DNA from: Aradus depressus
Lineage: Eukaryota; Arthropoda; Insecta; Hemiptera; Aradidae
NCBI GenBank assembly: GCA_963662175.1
Contig: OY759223.1
Span: forward strand, 5,179,549-5,243,548
Length of the DNA stretch: 64,000 bases
Reading direction: 5' to 3'
Part shown: positions 30,676-42,057 of the stretch, one piece after another
Layout: the number at the start of each line of letters is the position of its first letter
How positions within the stretch are numbered: the first letter of the stretch is position 1
Position numbers and translations under genes: made by a program
Notes under the pieces: model-generated
What the model saw: the letters and a program-made list of their open reading frames with translations, nothing else
What the model was told of the DNA's origin: nothing
Databases searched by the model: none

Positions 30676-30816
30676 ACATTTTGCTCTATTCCTCTTACAT
30701 TTATTTATTCATTATTCCCCCGCCCCTACCATTTAAAAAGACTTATTTTTGAACACAAAAACCCTAATAACTGCCCAAGTAATTATTATATTATTATTAG
30801 TATAAAACTCGTAGAG

Positions 30817-31109
30817 TTAGTTATTATGACTCATGCCCGGGCTTTAACTACGAGGTCATATCGCCTGCTACCAGAACGCTCTTTCATCACTCTGGTAGAC
30901 ATGAGCCCAACTCTATTGTGGGATTCCTAAATTTTGCCTTCCCTAAATTTTTATTCACCTTGTCTTTAACGAATATCTGACATCATTCAGGCTCGGACGG
31001 CGTGCTTAAGTTTATTTTACCTCCCAGATAAAATAAACTAAGGGCCTCTGCCGGGTTTCGAACCCACGTCCTTGGGCTCAGCACGCATACCACTGAGCTA
31101 CCGGCGCCC
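30817..31109 (-). mobile_element. tRNA-derived SINE, near full length
   Basis: Reads backward from tagttattatgactcatgcc to ctgagctaccggcgccctt. A box and B box (gggtttcgaaccc on the plus strand) are intact. A deletion removes part of the ccttcgg block. Tail is of the older ataacta type. Confidence 0.9.
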
Positions 31110-31589
31110 TTCAAAACTTGTAGATAACACATTTATACATAACAGATATATCGATATTTTTTCTTTGACATTATCATGGCATCGATATCAATAAAGTGAT
31201 ATAATAATTTATCAATATATAAACATTATAATTTTGAAGGAGCGAAAATTTGTGTATTTTTGCAGGATAGCTCAACATGTGATCTATCTATGCAGGAAGT
31301 AGGGACGGGAGGCACTGTAAAGAGAATGAAGACACAAACAAACACACAGAAACACAAACACACAAACAATCTCTGTAATAGATGGGACACAATAACACAC
31401 AGACATCCTACACCCTCCCTCTTCTCACTGTTTAAAACAATATCTTACAGACAATAAACACAACAGCTTACCTGCACTAATTACCATTCGTTCAAGACAG
31501 TTCCAAAATTCAGTATGTAATCTAGGCTGCGAATGGTGGTCCCAACTCTGCAAAAAGTGTTCAAAAATCTATTGTTCGGAGCCACGGGT
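31110..31589. other. No recognisable feature
   Basis: Clusters of atatcgatat near 31147-31186 and a CA-rich stretch near 31330-31370. The 31260-31457 frame has no motif. Confidence 0.4.
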
Positions 31590-31645
31590 AGTGGGCGAAA
31601 TGACTTCTTAGTTAAAGCCCGGGCATGAGTCACAGTAACCAACCA
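31590..31645 (+). mobile_element. SINE 3' terminal fragment
   Basis: gggcgaaatgacttcttag then taaagcccgggcatgagtca and a CCAACC tail. Confidence 0.7.
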
Positions 31646-31706
31646 ACCCAACCAATCAAATTTAATTTTTCTTATATATTGATCTGGTAACGCTTTATTC
31701 ATTGTC

Positions 31707-31950
31707 TTAGTTATCGTGACTCATGACCAAGGCTACTTAATTACAAGGACATATCGCCTACTACCAGAGCGCTCTTTTGTCACTCTGGTGGACATGAGCC
31801 CGACTCTACTACGGGAGTTCTAAATTTCGCTTACCCTAAATTTTTATTCACCAAGGGTAGGGGAATACCTGACATCGTACAGGCTCGGGACTATCGCTTA
31901 AAGTTCTCTCCAAAGGACAGCATGCTCAAGGTTTTTTTCACTTTCCAGAA
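31707..31950 (-). mobile_element. SINE, 5'-truncated, older copy
   Basis: gttatcgtgactcatgacc, atcgcctactaccagagcgc, acatgagcccgactctacta and acatcgtacaggctcggga. The tRNA head is lost. Confidence 0.85.
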
Positions 31951-31954
31951 AAAA

Positions 31955-32210
31955 AGAGCCTGATAATTATCTAGGAAATATAGGTTTTTTAAGGGAACTT
32001 TTTGTCCGGTTTTCATAACTGGAATTTCCAATTTCCGCATTGTATTTTGATTTTCCTCCACCCTTCCACGGCTGGAAAAAGGGGATTTCATTACAAGCCA
32101 AAAATTGAGTTTTAGCCGAAACGGTCGATTGGATTTGAATGGAAAGCTAAACCTAGTTGGGGAAGTACATAACTGGTGATTCACCGACAACATTTTTTTC
32201 TTAAGGATAT
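31955..32210 (+). repeat. Module A tract
   Basis: Diverged block ending in the clear end ggggaagtacataactggtg then attcaccgacaac. Confidence 0.65.
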
Positions 32211-32293
32211 AGTTAGAGATGAAGGAGGTTAGTAGTAGGGGGATAATGTCCAGTACAGACCGGGTAATAAGTCACACTGGAAATGTACTTAAC

Positions 32294-32393
32294 TTACTGT
32301 TGTCATACCTTTCGGTGGATACCGTCGTCACTGGCTGCTGGTGCACCAGCAGCCAGTGACGACGGTATCCACCGAAAGGTATGACAACAGTAA
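32294..32393. repeat. Perfect 100-bp palindrome without spacer
   Basis: Two 50-nt arms meet directly at ggtg|cacc (32343/32344). The left arm begins ttactgttgtcatacctttc; every base pairs with the right arm. The interior is GC-richer than its surroundings. There is no target duplication or known element. Cruciform-prone perfect palindromes are usually unstable, so it is either recent or an assembly or library artefact. Confidence 0.95.
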
Positions 32394-32806
32394 CATATTT
32401 ACTGGCGGAACTAACCCCTTAGATTATATACTTAACTTAGCTTCATTCTGACTTATCTTACTTATATGTCTTAATTTGTTCCTCTCCAGGGTTTTTCGCT
32501 GTCCAGGTCAGCGGTGTAGCCTGATGGGAAAGTCTGTGTAGACAATTCCTTGAACGGAGGAAAAATTATCTGAAGTGGCGGACACAAGACCACGTCTCTA
32601 TACACAGACAATATTACATCTCCAGCTATACAAAGTGTAAGACGGGTGTTACACGTTCAATCTGGCATCAGTTCAGTCCGTGACCTTGATCATGAACTGA
32701 CTGATGGAGTGTGGTTAGAGGTTACACGATCAGTCCAGACTGACGTCAGTCTATCTCCAAGAGTCGGTCAAGTAACACCTCTTGCTTCTTTAATGTTAAT
32801 ATTATT

Positions 32807-33064
32807 ATGGACTACAATAAAAAAAAAGCGTGTATTGCAATAATTGCTGCATTGTCTGCAAAAAGACGATTAAAAAGAAAACGATGGGCTAAAGAATGGT
32901 TACTGAAAAGAGATGTTTATACGCATTTAAACTTAGTGAGTGAAATAAGAGGCACTGAAGATAAGGATTATGAAAATTATTATCGTATGAAAGATGCTTG
33001 TTTTGATAGCTTGCTCGAAATGGTCAAACCATTTTTGACAAAACAAGATACATGCATGAGATAG
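32807..33064 (+). pseudogene. Harbinger transposase N-terminus (truncated)
   Basis: The 85-codon frame includes RRLKRKRWAKEWLLKRDVYT, ELR-like SEIRGTEDKDYENYYRMKD, FDSLLEMVKPFL and KQDTCMR. The order 'W...R...G/Y...L...E-L...D...F/Y-N-Y-RM...F-LL-V-P-L-K-DT-MR' is the conserved N-terminal region of PIF/Harbinger (DDE_Tnp_4 type) transposases. The frame ends right after DTCMR, where the parent protein would continue into the catalytic DDE core; that part has been deleted. Start shown at the ATG at 32807. Confidence 0.85.
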
Positions 33065-33250
33065 CAACTTTTGTAGAGCTTCATTTCTTTTATATTTATT
33101 TACATAAAACCTATGAGTTTTATCCCATAAGAGAGGCAGCAATTCAAGATTTAATATGAAATCTTTCTCCGGTTCCAATGATGGAGGTGTCGTGGCAGGA
33201 TGAATTGCGCTGCTGGGAGAGTGGGACATACCGGAACCGTCCGTCTCCAT
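33065..33250 (-). pseudogene. Harbinger accessory MADF/Myb-like ORF fragment
   Basis: Minus-strand frame from the ATG at 33250. A Ser/Pro-rich start is followed by ELLPLLWDKTHRFYVNKYKR then NEALQKLL. The 'LWD-TH--Y-NK-KR--AL' pattern is the first helix region of a MADF-type DNA-binding domain, the usual second protein of Harbinger transposons, which helps nuclear import and end binding of the transposase. Beyond about 33065 the frame enters sequence antisense to the transposase, i.e. the deletion junction. Confidence 0.65.
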
Positions 33251-33473
33251 CGCTGTCTCAGCTCTGACTGACGCCAGACTGATAAGAATGTAGCTACACG
33301 ATCAGTCTTGCATCAGTTCAGTCAAGACTGATGGAAATTATCAAAATATTTAAAAATCCATCAGTTCAGTCCATCAGTCCATCAGTCAACGCAATAAACG
33401 GTCAGTTTCCCGTCAGTCTGACCAAGGTCACGGACTAAACTGATGCCAGATTGAACGTGTAACACCCTTCTAA

Positions 33474-33790
33474 GGGAAGTTATGTAATCTGTCAAAAAAG
33501 TCGATGTTGAGTTTTCGCAAAAATTTCATCTTTTCTGACACCCTAATTAAAAAAAAGTCGTCGATAAATCACTGGTAGTAGTATTTTTTGCTCTCATTTG
33601 GGCCGAAAAATGAATAGTTGACTTGTATAGTGGCTTCTGAATCCTCAAAATAAGACTTGTATCGATACATTCATTAGATCGGCATTTATCGAGGTTTTTC
33701 CGATGCCCCCCCCCCCCCCCCCCCCCCCTTATTCCCGTTGGCTGATTCCGCGGAGAATTAATGAGATACATATACATCATCGAGAAAATA
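33474..33790 (+). repeat. Module A tract with 23-bp C run
   Basis: gggaagttatgtaatctgtc, cgatgttgagttttcgc, ttgtatcgatacattcatta and a C run at 33706-33728. The sequence left of the Harbinger element is the start of this same tract. Confidence 0.8.
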
Positions 33791-33902
33791 GTCAAATCGT
33801 ACTCAGGGAACTTGAAACGTGAAAATCTATTGAAACCTTCAAGTGAATTGAAAATTGCTGTTTTGAATGAAAAGACTGAAAACTCAATTAATGAAATCGT
33901 TA

Positions 33903-34156
33903 TACCCGGCCGGAGGCACTTAGTTTTTATTATCTGGGAGGTAATACTACCTTAAGCAAGCCGTCCTTCCGATGGGACGTTAAGCGATGGTCCCGAGCCT
34001 GTGTTATGTCAGGTACTCGTTAAAGACAAGGTGAACAATTTAGGACTTCCGCCGTAGAGTCGGGCTCATTTCCACCAGAGTGGCAAAAGAGCGCTCTGGT
34101 AGTAGGCGATATGACCTTGTAGCTAAAGCCACGGCTTGAGTCATTATAACTAACTA
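33903..34156 (+). mobile_element. SINE, 5'-truncated older copy
   Basis: cccggccggaggcacttag, cgatgggacgttaagcga, atgtcaggtactcgttaaag and ggtagtaggcgatatgacct; tail cattataactaacta. Confidence 0.88.
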
Positions 34157-34399
34157 AGTATATGAACTTAGACAAGGGTAAGTTCGAATATTAAGGTTAC
34201 AAAATGGATTGTCCCTTGTTCATTCTAGATCAATAATGAAGACATGAAACTATCTACTGATAGATATGAATGATTCAGTTAATATTAACCTCCCCCCGTC
34301 TCCCTCAAACAAATCTGATTCAATTTAAAATATCAAGTTCGTCCCCCCTTTTAATTAGCTCAAAATCGCGGGTTCGAACATCGAACCATTTAGGGAAGG

Positions 34400-34572
34400 A
34401 AGTCTTTAATGTTGCCTACAATGAACTTTTATTCACGTAGGGTAAGAAATCTTTAACGATTACTTGGCACACATCGTACAAGCGGTTATCAACGGTTATC
34501 GTCCAATCCAAAGGAGGGCGTGCTCAAGATTCAGCTTCCAGATAAAAAACCTAAGGACCTCGGCCGGGTATG
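34400..34572 (-). mobile_element. Old SINE fragment
   Basis: ttattcacgtagggtaag, cttggcacacatcgtaca, ggagggcgtgctcaag and ccagataaaaaacctaagg are diverged inverses of the SINE middle. Confidence 0.65.
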
Positions 34573-34739
34573 TATTATATATTCAGTAATACATATACAA
34601 TATTTCTGAACTGTAGCTTCACAAATGTCTGGATACTTGGCAAAGCGGCAAACTGTGGCCATGTCTTGAGGTCATAGCATCCACAGTAGAATTAAATATC
34701 GTTTAGCGACACAACTTGTTATCGGGTGGACAAGTTCCC

Positions 34740-35200
34740 AAGGGTATCATGAAGTGAGTGTACTTATTATAGTCGACTTAGGATAAACTTCATGTTAAGT
34801 TCATGTGACACCGAAAATACAAGAGGTTCGGAATTCATGAGTAAAAACATACAAAAAACAGTAAAATCTTCTACTTTCTAGTGCCCCGCACTGGCTTAGA
34901 ATATGAACCAGAGTCACATTTTCTTCGCCACATTTCCTGCACAAAAGGGCTTCTGCGATGTCCATATTCTTGTGTTTGTTCATATGACAGTGTCCTTTGA
35001 TGAGCCCTGTCATAATTCTAATGTCCATTCTGCTCCTACTCAGAAGATCTCCGCTCCTCTTCTCAGAGGGTTACGCGATAAATAGTTTTAAATGTTTTTG
35101 GGACCCCTCTCCAGAACTGGATGTGATTCCTGGTCAGCCTATAACTATATTCAAGGACTATTTGTTGGTTATAACAAAAACCAAATAATCGAAAATTTCA
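34740..35200 (-). pseudogene. LINE ORF2 C-terminal remnant
   Basis: Minus strand. The frame 34801-35028 reads MDIRIMTGLIKGHCHMNKH, then EALLCRKCGEENVTLVHI and LSQCGALESRRF. The 'R-TGL--GH-H-NKH ... CRKCGEE--T--HIL--C-AL--RR' pattern is the CCHC-like C-terminus of I/R1-type LINE proteins after RNase H. Upstream (35030-35190) the homology continues with stops. This is the same protein region as in the LINE at 4880, but a different lineage. Confidence 0.75.
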
Positions 35201-35290
35201 TGCAGACTTGGTGCTCTTTTAACAACCTTAATAACTGCCGATAAAGTTCATATATCAACACGAAATTTAATATGTAAGTATAGGTACATA
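35200..35290 (+). repeat. Module A fragment
   Basis: caaccttaataactgccgat then catatatcaacacgaaattt. Confidence 0.65.
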
Positions 35291-35650
35291 AAAATTACCA
35301 CAAATATAGACTTGCATGCTGCTTCATCTGATGATTCCGTGACTTCATTTCGTATCAACTGATGCCAATGGATTGCAGATACACCTCAGATACTCTCTTC
35401 TGATTTCTGTAGTCAGTCCCTTATAAATCCTCCATTTCTCACTTCTTCAGTCTACCTCTATCTCTCGTCACCACTTGATCTTCTTTACTCCGGGACAAAC
35501 ATCACTTCCTTTACACTATGTCCTCAGACAATAAAATTCACTCCACATACACATTTCCAAATATCACTCCTCAGACACCCTCTCAAACCTCACTCTGAAC
35601 ATCGACTCTTTTTCGTGATGTGCCGCTGATGATCTCGACCCAAGACATTA
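35291..35650. other. No recognisable feature
   Basis: Unassigned sequence, slightly C-rich on the plus strand, without motif. Confidence 0.4.
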
Positions 35651-35651
35651 T

Positions 35652-36605
35652 ACAGGGTGTAACAAGTCGAGAGGGTGATACTTAGGGATCTTATAGTAAA
35701 TTTAATTCTGAACAAAAACGTTCCTATAAACATAGGTCCGCAAATGCTTTGTTTAAAAGTTATAATCAAGAAACTGCAGGGCAAAGAAAGAAATACCTTG
35801 CAATTGGTATAAGGGATTAGGATCTGAATAGGGTTCAAAGTTCAATACCATTCATGTAGCCTCATCTGTTCATAAGATATTGTTACCAAAGTGATGATTG
35901 GATGCTAAACGACGAAGATACCAGTTACAGAATTGCATCCTTGCTTCACCATCACCCTGTACTAGATACTGTACTGAATTAAAATGATAGGGGTACATAC
36001 GTTCGCTCCTTAGGGTTCTGTACACTTCCATATGCGAAACCTGCATTTGAAGCCCGGTTCGACGTGGGCTTGTCGTCGGATTTACTTCAAAAGCTCTGAT
36101 GATATTTTCACTTCGATTTACATTGACTCGTGGATTAATTATTCTGGTGGGCAGCTCTGTAACACGGCCAGTTTCTCTTATTCGTTGATAAGTAGCCTGG
36201 AAAACCCTTCGATGGGGGATCCGTCGAAGAGGGAAACGTCTTCATACTCAACAGCTGCATCACTGTTCCCGTTACGAAAACCGTACACAAATAGAATATC
36301 TGCATATTCCGCATTCTTGAACATTCGCGGCATTTTATGCAAAACTGATTCACAATAAATGAGATTAGTTGCATTGAAATAGAACCCAACATTCATAAAC
36401 ATGAATGGTATTGAAGTTTGAACCCTATTCAGACCCTAAACCCATATACCAGTTGCAGGTATTTCTTTCTTTGCCCTACAGTTTTTTTATTATAACATTT
36501 AAACAAAGCATTTGCGGACCTATGTTTATAGGAACTTTTTTGTTCAGAATTAAATTTACTATAAGATCCCCAAGTATCGCCCTCTCGACTTGTTACACCC
36601 TGTAT
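35652..36605 (-). mobile_element. Mariner-type element with ~210-bp inverted repeats
   Basis: Begins tacagggtgtaacaagtcga and ends with the inverse gacttgttacaccctgta, flanked by TA. Inverted arms are about 210 bp (35652-35862 and 36397-36605) and still closely similar. A broken transposase lies between them on the minus strand. The catalytic C-terminal half is deleted, leaving arms long enough to form a stable hairpin transcript. Confidence 0.88.
35862..36398 (-). pseudogene. Mariner-type transposase, N-terminal half (broken)
   Basis: Minus strand. It starts near MPRMFKNAEYADILFVYG (36336-36283), an N-terminal helix-turn-helix of the DUF4817 type seen in arthropod Tc1/mariner-like proteins (aligned as 'M-F-N-EYADIL--YG'). 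After frameshifts it continues with an RVTELPTRIINPRVN segment, then ARMQFCNWYLRRLASNHHFG and NNIL-stop-TDEA, the first catalytic Asp block of the DDE domain. The stop falls within that block, and everything after it is missing. Confidence 0.75.
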
Positions 36606-36619
36606 ATGAAAAAAAAAAA

Positions 36620-36850
36620 ATCGTGAATCATCAATAATGTACTTCCTCAGTACGAGCCTATCAACTAAGTTTCCGCTCTCCTCCCAAACCCGAACTATTT
36701 ATCACTACATTTTTTGTTGAACCTTCGCTTTATCTCTCTTTTGCTTTTGGCTGATTTGGCTGAAATTCAATAGATATCGTCCATATTGGGTTCTGGATAC
36801 ACATATAAAATTTCATGGACAAATGTATTCTATCTGGAGTTCATGTATTC
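36620..36850 (-). repeat. Module A tract
   Basis: aatcatcaataatgtacttc, gagcctatcaactaag, gctgaaattcaatagatatc and caaatgtattctatctgg. Confidence 0.7.
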
Positions 36851-37835
36851 ATAGACATAAAATGGTACATACCTACACTAAGAATTCTGTGGACACTTAA
36901 CGCAACAATACTAAAGTGCCCTTTTCATTTATTTCACAGTTACAATTTAAAAAAAATATCAAATGTAGAAAAAAAAAAAAATTTCGCGAAATTTCAACGA
37001 ACGCTACCTTACCGAAGAGACTATAAGTCATTTTAATGATGCATTATTTATTAAATTACGATTATTAGTTTCTATTATGTAAGCGTTCGAAGTGTAACAT
37101 GTTTTCGTTACATCTTTACCCCTACACAACGCGTTCTATGTTTTACAGCGTATTTAAATTGCAAAATTTCAATTTCGAGTACGTTACATCAAACCCTCTA
37201 CAGGCGACTAATTACTGCCTCTGCTTCTTTCACTGAGCTGATTTTTTTTTTTCCAAAAAGTGTACTTAGTCTTCTTGAATACGGATTCAAAATTCATGAT
37301 TTATGGACTACGGGGGGGTGTCTCATATCCATAAAGGAAGGAAAAGGGTTCCATTGTCCATAATCTGAATATTCCACAGGGATATAAAGGCCCATAATAA
37401 TCACATTAGTTCATTTTATGAAATTTCAACGTTTCTCTTACATTTTTTTTATTTTCTCACAAGTATAGGAGGAGTTTTATAATCGATCAGGATTTATATT
37501 TCCCTACAATTATCTCACTAATAGACCAGAATTCGACTCAGAACCAATTGTGCATTTTTTGATAAATAGATGTTAGAAAAATTAACAATTTACTTTTATT
37601 TTTTACTGTTAGTTTGGAAATGAAAATAATGTAATTTGATTTATTGCTTGTAAGATGGATATATATATATTTTTATTAATTTTTTATTTTTATACAACAA
37701 TTCTACTATTTTCTCTTATCAAAGATCATATTTCGTTAATTTTTTTGTTATCCTATTTGTTTTCACTATTTGTATAGGTTAAACATTTAGTGCAATAAAC
37801 AGTTCATCTATTTATAATCGATCAGGAATTTCAGG
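36851..37835. other. AT-rich DNA, no element recognised
   Basis: Long A/T runs and no coding signal. tataatcgatcaggatttat (near 37480) recurs at 37814, and a small part around it may be repetitive. Confidence 0.45.
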
Positions 37836-37839
37836 ATGT

Positions 37840-37930
37840 CGGACATGAAATTCCGTTGAAAATATAGCATCGAATTTCTGACCGATTACACAACTTCCCC
37901 TATACTTCGTACAGCTGGGGATGTAATAGA
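37840..37930 (-). repeat. Module A fragment
   Basis: gacatgaaattccgttgaaa, tctgaccgattacacaactt and the boundary hairpin ctatacttcgtacag. Confidence 0.75.
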
Positions 37931-38194
37931 TATTCGTTGTTAAGGTGATGTCTCAGAAAACAGCTGGAGTGAAGGTCTATTCAGACTTACGTGGTGCAGG
38001 TCCTTCTGCTGTTGGGGGGTGTAAGGTTGGAGAGCTGCAATACCCCAGGGTTGTCGTGTAATGTTGTGAACCTGTCTCAAATGTAATCGTGCACGAAGGG
38101 GATTACTCTGAAGCGTGAGGTCGCTACGTAAATGGGTGCGTTCATGATGTGACGCTTACTGCATCGATTATGAGCTTAGTCTACACATTGCGTG

Positions 38195-38400
38195 ACTGTG
38201 CTCAAGATCGCAGTTTCGAAACCCAGCTGAGGCCTTAAGTTTTGTATCTGAGAATCTTGAGTATACCGTTCTCCGATGGACCTGAGCCTTTGCAATGTCA
38301 GGTACTCAATGAAGACCAGGCATCCAAATTGAAGCAGGCTAATTTAGTCGCGTTCATGTCCACCAGACCGCCGAAAGTACGCTCTCAACGGGCGATGAAC
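38195..38400 (+). mobile_element. Very diverged SINE
   Basis: tgctcaagatcgcagtttcg, gcaatgtcaggtactcaatg and gttcatgtccaccagac. Recognisable order, but many substitutions. Confidence 0.65.
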
Positions 38401-38689
38401 AAACAGAGCTATGGTTCTCTAAAGAAATACTGGCAACTCTGGGAATCAATTCGTGAATCTTCTCATCACGAAATAGCTATCTAAGTCTCTACGCCATGAG
38501 GAGCCTCTGAAATGGAAGCCCCCCCCAACTACAATAAATAATTCATATCAAATACAGTTTAATGTATTAAATACATAATCGATATATAAAGATGTATCGA
38601 TTGGCTGTGTTATCTATCAATGTCTACTCAAGGCAGTGCCGTAAACAGAAACTCTTGTTTCGTGTGAAGGATCACAACAAAATATTTTT

Positions 38690-39185
38690 GGGAAGTGAAA
38701 ATCGACAGACATGACGAGAGAGTTGACTCGTTCACGTACCTGGGCTCAAGTTAATGCAAAGAACGAAGTCCCTCTAGAAGTAAAAAAGCGAATTTTAGCC
38801 ACCAACAGATGCACTTAAGGACCCAACTCATCGCAAGGATACAAAAATTGTCTTGTACAAAAGCCTCATCCGCCCAGTATTGACCTATGGCTGCGAAGCG
38901 TTTGAAGACAAACGAAAGTAAAATACTTGGGAGGAACAAATTTGACGATGAAGAACCAACCAATAGCTGTTGGAAGATATGGACGTTGTTTGGATCATAA
39001 AGTTGGGACGGCTGAGAAGGGCTGGACACGTGGGTAGGATGGACAACAGGGACTTGATTGCAGAGAGGAGAGTAGGTGAGACGGTGTAGTCATGAATGTG
39101 TGGAGTCTTAGTGGAGCGCAGCTGCAGAGAACAGAACCAACTGGCGGACGCTACTTGAGGGGTCCAACCCTCAGTAATGAGTATT
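38690..39185 (+). pseudogene. LINE reverse transcriptase C-terminal remnant
   Basis: Frames in succession read DSFTYLGSS, a KRILATNRC-like block, TKIVLYKSLIRPVLTYGCE (38835-38895), then VVWIIKLGRLRRAGHVGRMD (38985-39045). This is the same order as in the intact LINE frame at 62547-63473 (thumb/connection and C-terminal tail), with at least three frameshifts and several stops. The reverse transcriptase catalytic motif lies upstream and is absent. Confidence 0.75.
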
Positions 39186-40065
39186 AACGTCACGGAAGTA
39201 AGTTAGTTATTTTTGTTGTTTATTTATATTAGTTATTTTTATTCTTTCTCAATTAATCGATATTTTTATTTCTTACGTTATCTTTAGAGGACGTATGTCC
39301 CAGAAATATTTATTTCACTTCAATTAAGCACTCTCAAAGTGAACAGAGATAGGGGGACTTTGGCAAACTTACTCAAGTCATGTGTCAGAGGCGCAATTTA
39401 CCTGAACCCAGGCCAATTTAGTTTAATGGACTCATATTAAATTGAGGATAGAAGCGCCGCATAGGAGTCTAACTCAGTACTATAGAGGGAGGGGTTCATA
39501 ATTGATAACCGCTTTGCAAGTTTTGACTCCTGGTCACTGAGTTCTCTTTACGTCCTCCTGAACTAACCTGCACAACTATGGTAACAACACTTAGTAGAGG
39601 AGGCTGCATGTGTGCAGAAGTTAGCATTCACATTAAGAGTGCACTTGGAGGGGTGCAGTTATATAGTGTAACACATCATTTCTCGGAAGGCCGGCATATT
39701 GTCACACACCTCCAACTTCTAGAAGCTTAAAAACACTCTTTATACAATTATGTTAGTTCTTTCCTTTTACTTTCGTATACTATTATATAGCGGTAAGAAT
39801 TATAATCGTGAACATATGGATTTTTTTTTTTTTTTTTTGGGTGCTGCTGACCCCCTGAAGGGGGTTGGTCACATCACCCTAGGAACATATGGGATATGGG
39901 ATCTGTGTTCGAATATGTTACGAACTTTGTGAGCTCACTAACTCATGTAAAGCTGAATTTCGATAATAGCTTTGAACCTGCTATTTGAAATGAAGGTGCT
40001 AACTGGGGAGTGTTTACAGCCTGCTGTCTCCTCAGCCACATCAGCTGTCTAACTAATCGACCATT
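39186..40065. other. No recognisable feature
   Basis: Unassigned sequence with a 20-base T run near 39820. The 39750-39932 frame is not informative. Confidence 0.4.
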
Positions 40066-40069
40066 TTTG

Positions 40070-41200
40070 CTAAAAATCTTTTGCTAAATTTGAGTCGATA
40101 TATTCAATATATCAGTAATTATTTGAGTTTCTGTGCTTAACCCCCTTTTTCTTTAGTCAATTAGGCTGAAAATCGTAAGGTGTCGTTCATATATGTTTCT
40201 CGATATACATATAAAATTTTATATCGATATATTCATTCTATCAGGAGCTATAGTGTTAAAAAACAGACAATAAAGACTGCTTCATGTTGAATTTTCAGTC
40301 TACAAGTACTTTTCAGTATATTTCATCAAATATCATATTTATTCTCAGTCTAAAAACTGCATTTTTACTGAATATATCGGGTTATTGCAGGTGAAGTTAA
40401 ACATCAATAGTACTTAATTATAAAAAATTGGTTCCCAACGCGAGTAATAAATACATACAGTTCTCTCCGAGCTCAAATTTAATTATTCTAATGGCCGTGG
40501 GAAAGTCGAAATCAATGCACTTTGCCGGCTTCAAAATATAATTATAAAAAGTGAATAACCGGCAATCTACTTCCCCAGAACGAATTAATCAATAAACTGT
40601 TTGCTCCTCTCCAAAACCAGTCGACCGTTTGCGCTAATATTCAACAGTTGACTTACATAGAGGCTTCTAAATTCTCATACAAAATGTTGTGTCGATACAT
40701 TCATTACATCGGCAGTTGTTAGAGTTTTTGTACTTATCCCCTTTTCTCTATGGCCTATATGGCTGAAAATTAATATGTGTCGTCCATATTGGATTCTAGA
40801 AATACATAAAAAAATTCATATCGATATATTCATTCTATTGGTAGTTATCGTGTTCAAAAACACACCCAAAAAAAGACCGAGAATGTTCTTTTTTTTCTAT
40901 TTATTGATTTAGAGGCGATCGTGGATATATATCTTTTTACTTCCCCAGCCAAACTATTCGATGCGAAGTTTTCAACAGAATTTCATTTTTTCCAAGCTTC
41001 TGATTCCAAAACTTTTCAGCTGAATGAGCCAAAGGGTAGGATGTGGTCAGAGGGGGACTCAAGCTTAATTCGATAATCACAATAACTGCCGATGTTATAA
41101 ATATATCGACACAAAATATAGCATGAGGATTCGGAAGCCACTATATAAGTCAAATATTAAATTTTAGGTCAAACGGTCAATTTGGGAATTTGACAGATGA
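40070..41200. repeat. Long module A region, both orientations
   Basis: 40070-40260 and 40560-40870 read in reverse (tgagtcgatatattcaatat; atctacttccccagaacg; ttcattacatcggcagttgt). 40940-41180 reads forward (gcgaagttttcaacagaatt; cacaataactgccgatgt; gaggattcggaagccact). The tract therefore contains two arms facing each other. Confidence 0.75.
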
Positions 41201-41499
41201 AGAAAGGAAAGAGCTAACAGGTGGGAGATATGACAAATAAGCAAATGCATCCGTCTCAATACCAAATTATGCAGCTATAATTGTGTTTACGTTTAGATAT
41301 GTAATTATATATAATTATAATTAGATGTACAATAATAATTATTGTAAATTGTCCTATAATTATCAGCGTTGGGAATGGGTCTGATGTTTGAGGAACTGGG
41401 TCAAGACGCACTTTTTTGGGAAAAAAAGTTGAAAAGACATTTTCATCTCTGTAAGCATTTCTTTCCTAGATTCAGAGATGATATCAAAGAAAGTGAAAT
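41201..41499. other. No recognisable feature
   Basis: Unassigned AT-rich sequence. Confidence 0.4.
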
Positions 41500-42057
41500 A
41501 TAGACTGAATATTCGCAGATATTCAGCCGCATATTCATCGGAAAATCACTGCAAATATACTTCCCCTGATCGAATTTCAACTTACCCTCTGAATCCTTTT
41601 TCCATGGCACGAATTAGTCAATTTCGTTTCCACTCTCCCTCCTTAGCCAACTTGAGTCGAGCCGTCATTCTTTGGTCCCCCTTCCCTTCGAACGATTTCG
41701 CGGAATATTAATAGGTAGATCCTTACGTGATTTTGAATTTTAATATATAATTTCATGTCGATACATTCATCACATAAGCAATTAAATGGATTTTTGAGTT
41801 GAGCCCCCCTACTATCCCACTCATGATTCCGCTGAAAATTATGAGGTGTCGTTCTTATAGGGCATTGAATATACATACGAAATTTTGAGAATAGATTCAT
41901 TACAACGGCTGTTATTAGAGTTTTTGTGCTAAGTCTCCACATAATCCCTTTTTTCCTTTGATAAACTTGGCTGAAAATCAATAAGTGTCATCCTCAAACG
42001 CTTTTGAATCCTCAAACAAAATTTCGTGTCGATACATTCATACTATCAGGACTTTTC
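41500..42057 (-). repeat. Module A tract
   Basis: actgcaaatatacttcccct, tttcatgtcgatacattcat, gaaaattatgaggtgtcgtt, tcattacaacggctgttatt and ttcgtgtcgatacattcata. Confidence 0.8.

Larger units (their letters stand above)
32641..33470. mobile_element. PIF/Harbinger element, internally deleted
   Basis: Terminal inverted repeats gacgggtgttacacgttcaa and its inverse end at 33470; the repeats continue inward through tctggcatcagttcagtcc. A 3-bp TAA duplication lies at 32638-32640 and 33471-33473, the expected TWA target of PIF/Harbinger. Removing the element rejoins a module A boundary (ctatacaaagtg-taa-gggaagttatg), which proves the insertion. Subterminal regions are dense in tcagtc/tcagttcagtc words, probable binding repeats. 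Two convergent ORF remnants lie inside. Confidence 0.93.
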
